A DNA stretch of 64,000 nt from Leptonema illini DSM 21528. Its GTDB lineage: Bacteria; Spirochaetota; Leptospiria; Leptospirales; Leptonemataceae. The notes under the pieces are model-generated. The model was not told where the DNA came from and did no database searches. It saw only the letters and a program-made list of their open reading frames with translations. The stretch spans positions 1,915,550-1,979,549 of the forward strand of contig NZ_JH597773.1 of assembly GCF_000243335.1 (NCBI RefSeq). The letters are read 5' to 3'. The position numbers and the translations under genes were made by a program. Shown here piece by piece: positions 19,340-26,646 of the stretch; the first letter of the stretch is position 1; the number at the start of each line of letters is the position of its first letter.

Positions 19340-20863
19340 TCAAGGTCTGAATCTGACAATAATCGCATTGTCATCATTGCTACTGCCGGCAACCTCAACA
19401 CCGGCTCCATAGGAATATGGACGGTCATCAAATTGATGGCCTACGGCGATAATATCACCGTTCGAGGCAGCTGCCACGCCATAAAAGATAGAGCGCCAGT
19501 TGCTGAATGTCGGCACGGAAGTCCTCGTCCATTGCAGGGATCCTGCGCTGCTGCTCTTACGAAGCATATACTGACAGGGCACCCCGACGTTAGAACACTC
19601 CACAGAACCTGCCGTAATTATACTGTCGCTCTCATCTACAGAGATTGCTCTGAAACGTGCGTCATACTGCTCTGAGCTCGCACCAAGGGCAAGGTCTGCT
19701 GTGCCGTCGCTGCTGTAACGAACAAGCAATGCACCGATATTATTGCTGTAGGATGTGCTATTCGCCACGCCGACGCTGCCGGCTGCATCATAGGTATATC
19801 GACCTGATCCTGTCTGATAACCGGCCGCATAGATTCGGCCATGAGAATCCACGGAAACATTGTCAAAAGAGGATTCATCTGTGCCCGAGAAGACGCTTCT
19901 CGCCCATTGTGCAGTTCCGGCGTTACTATAGCTGATTAGAAGCGCATTCCTGCGGTTGGATACGGCACCGGTAGCATTCACGGCGCCATACTGGAATACG
20001 GAGTTCCCATATTGATAACCCACAACAACGACATCTGAACCCGACATTGCCACGGCATGGAATGCGGCGGAGGCGTTCGGGCCGGCAGTGGTTGACCTTC
20101 CCCAGATAGCATCTCCAGAGGGATCAAATTTGACCAGAACAGGCGCGTTCGTCAAACTGCCTGGATCCACGCTAACTCCATTCCCATAGTCAAGGCTGCT
20201 CTGCCCCTGATAGCCTGCCGCGTACACATTTCCATCGCCGTCAATAGCCAGCCCGTAAAAAGCAGACCTTGCTCCGGAACCTGTCGGGCTTTTCGCCCAT
20301 ATTGCCTCACCATCCGGGCTGTATTTGACGATGAGCGCATTCTCGTAGGTACTGCTCCCGGTTGCAGACACTCCGGCACCGTATTGAAAAGTTCCCGTAC
20401 CCGTTTGCTGTCCGGCAACGTAAATATTGCCGGCTCCATCGATAGCGATGGCATTGAATTCTGATTGCCGGGTTCCCACGACGCTACTGCGCGCCCACTG
20501 CGCAACTCCGTCGCCATTGAATTTGATTAACAGGCCGTTCTCATATACCGAGGCCCCTTGAACGCTCACAGCATCACTGTACGAATATGTTCCAGATCCT
20601 TCCTGATATCCTACAGCGTACAGAGATCCGTCCGCCGTAAGCGTGACCGCGCGGAATTCCGAAGCTTCGGCGCCCTCCACTACCGATCGTGCCCAGATGG
20701 CCGTTGGTTCACCGCCTGCTGCACCACCCAGCAGAGCAAGAAAGCTCATATCGGTACTCTCGCTCTTAGAACAGGAAGAGAATACAGTAACCACGAAGCC
20801 AAAGATAACGAGCTGTGCACGCCGGTGCCATTTGCGCTGTATCGAATTTTTATGTGTAAGCAT
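19340..20863 (-). CDS. Lipoprotein with seven SBBP-like repeats, predicted seven-bladed beta-propeller
   Basis: 507 residues from the ATG at 20863, behind GGGGGACAGG. A longer open frame to 21019 runs through the promoter and is rejected. The signal peptide ends in the lipobox FSSC. After SFLALLGG come seven repeats of about 60 residues, each with a pattern like FxAxAxDxxGNIYxAGxQ, then YGAGVSxxGS, then NALIVKYSxDGxAxWA. This is the SBBP/beta-propeller type, and seven repeats fit one closed propeller. It is probably surface or periplasmic and may bind ligands or partners. Its leader and promoter are nearly identical to those of 22107-24149, but the bodies are unrelated in sequence. Confidence 0.85.
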   Translation of the reverse strand: MLTHKNSIQRKWHRRAQLVIFGFVVTVFSSCSKSESTDMSFLALLGGAAGGEPTAIWARSVVEGAEASEFRAVTLTADGSLYAVGYQEGSGTYSYSDAVSVQGASVYENGLLIKFNGDGVAQWARSSVVGTRQSEFNAIAIDGAGNIYVAGQQTGTGTFQYGAGVSATGSSTYENALIVKYSPDGEAIWAKSPTGSGARSAFYGLAIDGDGNVYAAGYQGQSSLDYGNGVSVDPGSLTNAPVLVKFDPSGDAIWGRSTTAGPNASAAFHAVAMSGSDVVVVGYQYGNSVFQYGAVNATGAVSNRRNALLISYSNAGTAQWARSVFSGTDESSFDNVSVDSHGRIYAAGYQTGSGRYTYDAAGSVGVANSTSYSNNIGALLVRYSSDGTADLALGASSEQYDARFRAISVDESDSIITAGSVECSNVGVPCQYMLRKSSSAGSLQWTRTSVPTFSNWRSIFYGVAAASNGDIIAVGHQFDDRPYSYGAGVEVAGSSNDDNAIIVRFRP

Positions 20864-21127
20864 CCTGTCCCCCCGGGCTTCGATCTGATCATGTACTCTC
20901 TCATCTATGCCCTGATAGCCGATCGCGTTAACCCCGTAAGGATGCGCCGTCAGGTAGAGTCTTGCCATCAAACAATCGAAACCGGTGAGATTATATGGGT
21001 ATACTCTCGCAGATTGCAATACTCAATATAGAGTATTTTTCGACAATATGATAGAATCTGGCATCCGACACTGAGACTTACAGGCCCCCGTTGTTACAGG
21101 AGGCCAAGTTCTTTCGCTTTGATGGCC
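20722..21127 (-). repeat. Duplicated promoter-leader block, copy 1
   Basis: About 406 bp nearly identical to 24008-24413 at a constant offset of 3286 bp, with only a few base changes (for example G to C and T to C near 21092 and 21117). It contains the lipoprotein signal-peptide coding part, its 5' leader, the promoter with palindrome B, and the last dozen codons of a response regulator gene (about 21093-21127) whose remainder is missing here. Past about 21130 the copies diverge. Confidence 0.92.
20990..21037 (-). promoter_or_regulatory. Promoter with palindromic operator, site B
   Basis: On the minus strand: palindrome AATACTC-N6-GAGTATT at 21018-21037, a -35 TTGCAA at 21019-21014 overlapping its end, an 18-bp spacer, and a perfect -10 TATAAT at 20995-20990. 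A start near 20983 gives a leader of about 120 nt before the ATG at 20863. An operator overlapping the -35 fits a class II activator, or a repressor. Confidence 0.82.
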
Positions 21128-21163
21128 ACTCCATGTCATTCAGAAAGCGGACATAATTTATAA

Positions 21164-21210
21164 TTGACAAAGCTTGAATATGACCATATATAGTCTCATG
21201 GAGACTATAT
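21164..21210 (+). promoter_or_regulatory. vapBC promoter with operator spanning the start codon
   Basis: TTGACA (21164-21169), 17 bp, TATATA (21187-21192). A perfect inverted repeat ATATAGTCTC-ATG-GAGACTATAT (21188-21210) covers the -10 and has the antitoxin start codon as its centre. The transcript would begin at about the A of that ATG, so the mRNA is probably leaderless. Binding of the antitoxin to this palindrome is the usual autoregulation of such pairs. Confidence 0.82.
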
Positions 21211-21452
21211 CCATTTCCAAACTGAAGGCCCATCTCAGCGATGCGCTAAAAAAAGTTGGAAAGGGGACTGAATATGTGGTGATGGACAGGAGCCATCCCG
21301 TTGCAAGACTGATCCCTTTTTCGGGCAATCTCAGAATTACGATTCAGGAGCCACAGAACCCCGGGAAAATCGTCCAACGAAGGTTCGCCGGAAACCTCGA
21401 CCTGGATCCTGTAGATATTCTCTTACAAGATCGGAGCGGAGAATATCGTTGA
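21198..21452 (+). CDS. vapB: Phd/YefM-type antitoxin of a VapBC pair
   Basis: 84 residues from the ATG at 21198. METISISKLKAHLSDALKKV is the Phd/YefM DNA-binding start, followed by VVMDRSHPVARLIPF. The C-terminal part, rich in Pro, Arg and Asp, would wrap the toxin. An upstream ATG at 21180 lies inside the promoter and is rejected. The toxin start overlaps its stop codon (TTGA). It sits exactly where the duplicated block of copy 1 ends. Confidence 0.88.
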   Translation: METISISKLKAHLSDALKKVGKGTEYVVMDRSHPVARLIPFSGNLRITIQEPQNPGKIVQRRFAGNLDLDPVDILLQDRSGEYR

Positions 21453-21880
21453 TTGTATACCTTGATACTTCTGTTCTCCTTCGGTGGCTGTTGAATCATA
21501 ATAATGCCTATTCCGATTTTTTTTCCTGGGACCGATGCTATGTGAGCGAGCTTCTATGGATTGAAAGCAATCGCACTCTAAATCGGCTGCGTCTTGAAAG
21601 TCGGATAACGGATCAAGACTACTCCGATCTTCGCCTGAATCTATCGGAGGTCTATTCGACCTTTCAAATAATTGAAATCGGCGATGCAGTTAAGAAAAGA
21701 GCTGGCGAACCGTTTCCTACCGTCATCGGAACGCTGGACGCCATTCATCTCTCATCTGCCCTTTTTCTCTCAGAAGAATTACGGGATGCTTCATTGGTGC
21801 TCCTGACACACGACGTTCAACTGGCCCTGGCTGCCGTTGCCTGTGGACTCTCCGTTGCCGGAATGGGCAACCGAGCATAA
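21449..21880 (+). CDS. vapC: PIN-domain ribonuclease toxin (VapC-type)
   Basis: 143 residues from a TTG that overlaps the antitoxin stop. The PIN acidic residues are present: Asp6 (VYLDTSVL), Glu39 (WIES), Asp97 (TLDAIHLSSAL) and Asp122 (LLTHDVQLA). VapC toxins cut tRNA or rRNA with Mg2+ when the antitoxin is degraded. All four residues are intact, so it looks functional. Confidence 0.9.
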   Translation: MIVYLDTSVLLRWLLNHNNAYSDFFSWDRCYVSELLWIESNRTLNRLRLESRITDQDYSDLRLNLSEVYSTFQIIEIGDAVKKRAGEPFPTVIGTLDAIHLSSALFLSEELRDASLVLLTHDVQLALAAVACGLSVAGMGNRA

Positions 21881-22106
21881 ATAGTTCCTGCTGAAAAACG
21901 GGTTCAGGAGCATCTGTCCCACAGAATTCGATCTGATCCATCCAAATCGGTCAATGTCATCACTTGCGACTCTGTAAGGCCCCGGCCTCTCTGCCCCAGA
22001 CAGCCCGTGTGGTTTGACTTAAATTTGCCGTCGCGCTATTCTGCGAAATTCATGCTCTTTCAAACAACGCGATCCCCGTTCTTCCACGAGCCCACTGAAA
22101 AAAATA
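21881..22106. other. Intergenic region between vapC and a convergent lipoprotein gene
   Basis: About 225 bp between the stops of two convergent genes. No gene, clear hairpin with T-run or known repeat was recognised. Confidence 0.4.
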
Positions 22107-24149
22107 TCAGCCCCTCGACTCAACCGAAACCCACGCGTATACCTGGTGACGATCCTTTTCGCTCGAATTCAAACCGAACCAGTGCAATGAATCCCTACCC
22201 ATAGAGGGTGGCCGAAACCAACCTTCCTTAGAAAGGGTTAGCCACATCCGATTCACGCAGGATCTGCAATCCGTCTTATCCCTTGCTTCAGCGGTCGGCG
22301 TGGAGGCATTCATAAGCGAACTGCGAGAAGTGGATCGCATGGCAACGCTATTGCCGAAAAAGCTGCTCGCCTCGCCCGTGATGATCGCTGATGCCGAGGC
22401 GGCGCTCGTGATCGTCACACCGCTGCTGCCCGAAGAATGAAAAGCATAGGCCCGGCCGGTGTTGCTGCTGTAACCGAATGCCCCCGCGACAATGTCGGCA
22501 TAGCCATCACCATTCATATCGCCCGTGGCAGCGCTACTGCCGAGCCGACTGCTCGCCTCGCCCGTGATGATGGTAGATGCCGAGGCAGCACTCGTGATCG
22601 TGACACCGCTGCTGCCGGAAGAATGAAACGCATACGTTCGGCCAGTCCAAGTACTGAATTGATTGGCACCGACGACAACATCCCCATAGCCGTCGCCGTT
22701 CACGTCCCCTGTAGCAACGGTAACGCCGAAGTTGCTGGCGGTTGCCTCACCAGTGATGATGGCAGATGCATCGGTAGCGGCTGTGATCGTCACACCGCCG
22801 CTACCCGTGGAATGAAACACATACACCCGGCCGGTAGCAGTGCCATGACTGTATGCCCCTACGACAATGTCCGCAAAACCATCGCCGTCCACGTCTCCGA
22901 TAGCAGCGCTATTGCCAAAAAAAGCATTGGTCATGAACTCACCCGTAATTGTGGATGACGCATCGGCAGCCGCTGTGATCGTCACACCGCCGCTACCCGT
23001 GGAATGAAACACATACACCCGGCCGTACCGGGCGATAACCCCGCCATTGTCATAATTTTTTGCCCCGACAACAACGTCGGCAAAACCGTCGCCGTTTACA
23101 TCGCCTGTAGCGACGCTGACGCCAAACTGATGGCCACTCCCCTCACCAGTTATCATGCGCGATGCCGAGGCGGCGCTTGCGATGGTCACACCACCGCTAC
23201 CCGAAGAATGAAAAACGTACGTTTTGCTGCAACCATGTGCACCCGCGAGAACATCAGAATAACCATCACCGTTGATATCACCTGTGGCAATGCTATAGCC
23301 GAATTGATTGGCAGCTCCTTCACCGGTGATGATGGCAGATGCCGAGGTGACACTCGTGATAGTCACTCCGCCGCTACCCGCAGAATGAAATACATAGGCC
23401 CGGCCGGTGTCGCTGCTGTAACCATTGGCCCCTACAACAACGTCGGCAAAGCCGTCGCCATTCACATCACCGGTGGCAACGCTGACGCCTAATTTGCTGC
23501 TCGCCTCGCCCGTGATGGTCGTTGAAGCCGAACCCGCTGTCGTGATCGTCACACCGCCGCTGCCCGTGGAATGAAAAACGTAGGCACGACCGGTGTTGCT
23601 GCTGTATTGAGGTGCCCCCACGACAACGTCGGCATAACCGTCGCCGTTGATATCCTTGTTGATTCCCTTGCGAACCGTGATGGTTGTCACGCTGGAATAA
23701 TTGCCGGCGCTGTCTTTGCTTCGTACGGCAATCGTATGCTGGCTATGATCACGCCACGTCGAACTGCCTGTCGGCATCTTATAAGACCATGATGTGGTTC
23801 CCGTCGCCGTGGCATAGGCCCCCCCATCCAGGGATACTTCCACTGCGGCAACACCTGTCTCATTCGCAGCTGTACCGATCAGGAATCCGGTTTCGACGAT
23901 ACCTTTATCGCGCAGATTCTGGATCAAGACCGTCGGCGGTGTGTTGTCGCCTCCAGGAGAGCCTGCTCCTGGACCAGAAGGATCCGTCGGCGCTGCTCCC
24001 CCTCCTCCACCACCCAGCAGAGCAAGAAAGCTCATATCGGTACTCTCGCTCTTAGAACAGGAAGAGAATACAGTAACCACGAAGCCAAAGATAACGAGCT
24101 GTGCACGCCGGTGCCATTTGCGCTGTATCGAATTTTTATGTGTAAGCAT
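22107..24149 (-). CDS. Lipoprotein with seven FG-GAP repeats (integrin-alpha-like propeller)
   Basis: 680 residues from the ATG at 24149, behind GGGGGACAGG; the longer frame to 24305 runs through the promoter. The signal peptide is the same as in 19340-20863 (lipobox FSSC). A Gly/Pro-rich linker and an Ig-like domain (ending AVRSKDSAGNYSSVTTITV) lead into seven FG-GAP repeats of about 62 residues, each beginning DxNGDGxxDVVVGA (calcium-loop type) and containing GRxYxFHSxGSxGVTIT. Such repeats form seven-bladed propellers in integrin alpha chains. The seventh repeat breaks off after GNSVA, and a tail of about 80 unrelated residues follows, which suggests a rearranged 3' end. Confidence 0.88.
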   Translation of the reverse strand: MLTHKNSIQRKWHRRAQLVIFGFVVTVFSSCSKSESTDMSFLALLGGGGGGAAPTDPSGPGAGSPGGDNTPPTVLIQNLRDKGIVETGFLIGTAANETGVAAVEVSLDGGAYATATGTTSWSYKMPTGSSTWRDHSQHTIAVRSKDSAGNYSSVTTITVRKGINKDINGDGYADVVVGAPQYSSNTGRAYVFHSTGSGGVTITTAGSASTTITGEASSKLGVSVATGDVNGDGFADVVVGANGYSSDTGRAYVFHSAGSGGVTITSVTSASAIITGEGAANQFGYSIATGDINGDGYSDVLAGAHGCSKTYVFHSSGSGGVTIASAASASRMITGEGSGHQFGVSVATGDVNGDGFADVVVGAKNYDNGGVIARYGRVYVFHSTGSGGVTITAAADASSTITGEFMTNAFFGNSAAIGDVDGDGFADIVVGAYSHGTATGRVYVFHSTGSGGVTITAATDASAIITGEATASNFGVTVATGDVNGDGYGDVVVGANQFSTWTGRTYAFHSSGSSGVTITSAASASTIITGEASSRLGSSAATGDMNGDGYADIVAGAFGYSSNTGRAYAFHSSGSSGVTITSAASASAIITGEASSFFGNSVAMRSTSRSSLMNASTPTAEARDKTDCRSCVNRMWLTLSKEGWFRPPSMGRDSLHWFGLNSSEKDRHQVYAWVSVESRG
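22330..23660 (-). repeat. Tandem coding repeats of about 186 bp
   Basis: Seven in-frame repeats encode the FG-GAP units. Segments such as GTGATCGTCACACCGCCGCT recur almost unchanged at intervals of about 170-200 bp. High DNA identity between units suggests recent expansion or gene conversion and makes copy-number change likely. Confidence 0.85.
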
Positions 24150-24413
24150 CCTGTCCCCCCGGGTTTCGATCTGATCATGTACTCTCTCATCTATGCCCTG
24201 ATAGCCGATCGCGTTAACCCCGTAAGGATGCGCCGTCAGGTAGAGTCTTGCCATCAAACAATCGAAACCGGTGAGATTATATGGGTATACTCTCGCAGAT
24301 TGCAATACTCAATATAGAGTATTTTTCGACAATATGATAGAATCTGGCATCCGACACTGAGACTTACAGGCCCCCGTTCTTACAGGAGGCCAAGTTCTTT
24401 CGCCTTGATGGCC
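24008..24413 (-). repeat. Duplicated promoter-leader block, copy 2
   Basis: Partner of 20722-21127. Here the block is in its complete setting: the intact response regulator gene ends inside it (24380), followed by promoter C and the lipoprotein leader. This copy is therefore more likely the parent. Confidence 0.92.
24276..24323 (-). promoter_or_regulatory. Promoter with palindromic operator, site C
   Basis: Same arrangement as site B: palindrome AATACTC-N6-GAGTATT at 24304-24323, -35 TTGCAA at 24305-24300, 18-bp spacer, -10 TATAAT at 24281-24276. It drives the FG-GAP lipoprotein and lies just downstream of the response regulator gene. Confidence 0.82.
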
Positions 24414-25033
24414 AGTCCCATGCGAGAGTTCACTTCGAGTTTGCAGTAGATATTGCGGATATGCTTTCGCATCGTATGCGGAGAGATGCCCATAATACGA
24501 GCGACGTCATCCGTACTTAAATCCGAGACGAGCAACTCCAGGACCTGGTGTTCTCTTGTTGAAAGCGGTCTGGCCACCTGACGATCAGAGACCACATGAT
24601 TGATGAGCACCTGAGCGATACGGGATGTCACAACGGCGCCATCAGAGACGGCCATTCCGATCAGATCCCTGAGCTGATGGAGTTCCTTCTTTAAAATATA
24701 ACCGACAGCGCCGCGTCGAAAGGCCTTCAGGATCTCAAGATCATCCTCAACGCCGGTCAGAACGATTGGTCTGGGTTTATTCCTGCGCTTTTCAAGCATG
24801 CTGAGCAGGCTCAACCCATCGGTCCCTGGCAGCTGCAGATCAAGAAAGAGCAGATCATACATACGGCGCGCCGAGGTACGCCAGAAATCCTCTGCATGAT
24901 TGTATTCGTCGACAGCGTAGACCGCACGGGAGCGGCGTAACTTTGACGAAAATCCTGCACAAAATGCCCGATCACCATCCACAAGTGCAATCCTGACACT
25001 TCCTGAAATGTCAGAAGATCGATTCACCTGCAA
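24380..25033 (-). CDS. NarL/LuxR-family response regulator (orphan)
   Basis: 217 residues. Receiver domain at about 14-130: acidic residues in VDGD (Asp19, Asp21), phospho-acceptor Asp65 in LFLDLQLPG, Thr93 in VLTGVED and Lys115 in YILKKE. The C-terminal LuxR helix-turn-helix (about 155-217) reads LSTREHQVLELLVSD and ISPHTMRKHIRNIYCKL. NarL-type regulators bind short inverted repeats. A degenerate copy of the local palindrome lies before this gene (25134-25153), so it probably controls itself and the lipoprotein genes. No histidine kinase is nearby. Confidence 0.92.
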   Translation of the reverse strand: MQVNRSSDISGSVRIALVDGDRAFCAGFSSKLRRSRAVYAVDEYNHAEDFWRTSARRMYDLLFLDLQLPGTDGLSLLSMLEKRRNKPRPIVLTGVEDDLEILKAFRRGAVGYILKKELHQLRDLIGMAVSDGAVVTSRIAQVLINHVVSDRQVARPLSTREHQVLELLVSDLSTDDVARIMGISPHTMRKHIRNIYCKLEVNSRMGLAIKAKELGLL

Positions 25034-25133
25034 TAACCACCATCACAATATCCAGAACATCAATTATTCTCCGCAAGGGACCATTATTGAATCAACCCGT
25101 GGATAGTAATTAAATCCTTTTGACTATAAAATC

Positions 25134-25153
25134 AATACTCAAAATAGGGTATT
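25134..25153 (-). promoter_or_regulatory. 20-bp palindromic operator, site D, upstream of the response regulator
   Basis: AATACTC-AAAATA-GGGTATT, one mismatch from the perfect palindrome. On the minus strand TTGATT overlaps its end as a -35, with TAATTA 17 bp further on as -10. The gene starts about 100 bp downstream. The 25154-25291 stretch shows no gene. Confidence 0.65.
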
Positions 25154-25291
25154 TTTTAATATCGATCAACAGTATGCAGAATAAACAGGTCGTCCTGAAT
25201 ATCTTCTCGACCAATCTACTGGGAATACAGAAGGATTACCAATGCGGCAAAACAGGCAGCTGCTCTATCAGGCGAAAATGCTGCCAGCGTT

Positions 25292-25663
25292 TCATGCATC
25301 TTCACTGTTGTGAATTCGAACATGGCTTTCATCCACTATCCAGAGGCTTTCATGGATAGATTCCGATCCGAACAACGGCAGAATGGAGTTCACGCACCGC
25401 AAAACACTGTGCTTCGACTGAGTCCTCAACTTCAAAATAATGATTCCGGCATACTCTTTCGGTGGGTACATCTTGATATTGGCAAAATCCAGATCAAGTG
25501 TGATGAGAATTCTCTTTTCTTTTCGACAGACCTCAATGAGTACTGCATCGTGTACACCCTGCATCCTCTGTTCAAGGACAGTCACTGCATCATATCCTGC
25601 CTGCTTCAGTAAAAGGGCCGTCTCGGACGGTAAGTTTTCATCAACCTTAAAACGCATCATCAT
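25292..25663 (-). CDS. DUF5615 PIN-like toxin
   Basis: 123 residues. FKVDENLPSETALLLKQAGYD and then ILITLDLDFANI are the features of DUF5615, a PIN-like (Mut7-C-type) nuclease family. The acidic pair in VDEN and the Asp residues of TLDLDF are the likely metal site. Its start overlaps the end of the DUF433 gene by 4 bp (three consecutive ATG codons at 25663-25655 leave the exact start open). The pair is probably a toxin-antitoxin module. Confidence 0.85.
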   Translation of the reverse strand: MMMRFKVDENLPSETALLLKQAGYDAVTVLEQRMQGVHDAVLIEVCRKEKRILITLDLDFANIKMYPPKEYAGIIILKLRTQSKHSVLRCVNSILPLFGSESIHESLWIVDESHVRIHNSEDA

Positions 25664-25887
25664 GCCGAGATCGAAATAATCCGCTCCCTGGAGAGTTCTG
25701 CTGCGTAGCCGAGAGCAGCTTTGATATCCTCTGACGTCAGAGTGGGATAGCTTCTCAAAACCTCCGCCTCAGTAACTCCCTCTGAAAGATTATCAAGAAT
25801 AACAGCCACCGGTACACGAGTACCTTTTATACAAACCTGACCATGACAGATCAGTGGATCAGCGAAAACCCTTTCTTTCCAATTCAT
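25660..25887 (-). CDS. DUF433 antitoxin
   Basis: 75 residues from the ATG at 25887 (a longer frame starts at 25905). It shows the DUF433 pattern: DPLICHGQVCIKGTRVPVAV, then LSEGVTEAEVLRSYPTLT and IKAALGYAAE. This is a winged-helix antitoxin usually paired with DUF5615, exactly as here. GAAAGG-like and AGGTGAGGGT sequences lie upstream. Confidence 0.88.
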   Translation of the reverse strand: MNWKERVFADPLICHGQVCIKGTRVPVAVILDNLSEGVTEAEVLRSYPTLTSEDIKAALGYAAELSRERIISISA

Positions 25888-26008
25888 TGTACCCTCACCT
25901 TGCACAGCCTACGATAGAATTTTGCGGACGTCAACCGGTAATTATACCATCCAGATCAAGGGTCGCCTCACTGGTGCTTGCCGAGCACGCCTGGCGCTCA
26001 CTCGCCTC

Positions 26009-26575
26009 CTATTGCTCTCGATTGAGCAGGCCATGCAGCTCGTCGATCTGTTCCTCTGTGGCCTCGGGATCGGCGGCCTTTACGATTTCAAGGGCGTCTT
26101 TACCGCTTAACGTCGGCTGACGATCGAGCAGGTATTCGGCCAGCGCATGCAGCATCTTCCAGGAGCGGGCGACGTTCAGCTCCGTCTCGGTTTGCTTCCA
26201 GAGTTCGGTGGTGAGCGCCATCGCCGCCTCGGGCGTGCGTTCAAGGACGGGCAGGATCGATTCGATGATGGCCAGGTCGCCGGCCGCCCCGTTTATATTC
26301 CGCTTTCCGGTGAACAGATATTCGGCCGTCAGTCCGCCCATGGCCGTCTGGATCTGACCGAGCAGACGCCTGCGCACGGAGTCGAGGCCCTGAACGGCCT
26401 CTTCGCCGAGTTTACCCGAATAGAGCAGATGGCCGAGGCTGCCTTCGCGTTCATCGGCGACGATGGAGACGCGAACGATGCGGATGCTCTTCAAGTAGGC
26501 CATGACGGTATGACCGGCCTCATGATAGGCCGTCGCTTCAAGCTCTGTATAGACGCTGCGTCTCTGCACGTGCAA
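26009..26575 (-). CDS. Free-standing M41 (FtsH-type) peptidase domain
   Basis: 188 residues. AYHEAGHTVMAYL carries the zinc motif HEAGH (His18, Glu19, His22), and the third FtsH zinc ligand is matched by Asp100 in NGAAGDLAII. MGGLTAEYLFTG matches the FtsH GGRAAEELIFG helix. There is no AAA+ ATPase domain and no membrane helix, unlike FtsH. It may act on unfolded or small substrates or need a separate ATPase. The start is uncertain: no ATG is in frame, only TTG at 26575 or GTG at 26569. Confidence 0.82.
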   Translation of the reverse strand: MHVQRRSVYTELEATAYHEAGHTVMAYLKSIRIVRVSIVADEREGSLGHLLYSGKLGEEAVQGLDSVRRRLLGQIQTAMGGLTAEYLFTGKRNINGAAGDLAIIESILPVLERTPEAAMALTTELWKQTETELNVARSWKMLHALAEYLLDRQPTLSGKDALEIVKAADPEATEEQIDELHGLLNREQ

Positions 26576-26646
26576 TAATTCGCGCAGCGGCGTCCATACA
26601 CAACATTTTTGCGGACGTTCGCTCCCTGATTTCTTTATCTTATGTC

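Noticed and set aside
20864-21019. Longer open frames upstream of both propeller lipoproteins (also 24150-24305)
   Set aside because: They run through the TATAAT promoter and palindrome; the ATG at 20863 and 24149 have GGGGGACAGG ribosome-binding sites and start a lipoprotein signal.
22330-23660. Regular repeats considered as a CRISPR array
   Set aside because: Repeats of about 186 bp are coding, in frame and vary like FG-GAP units; no unique spacers.
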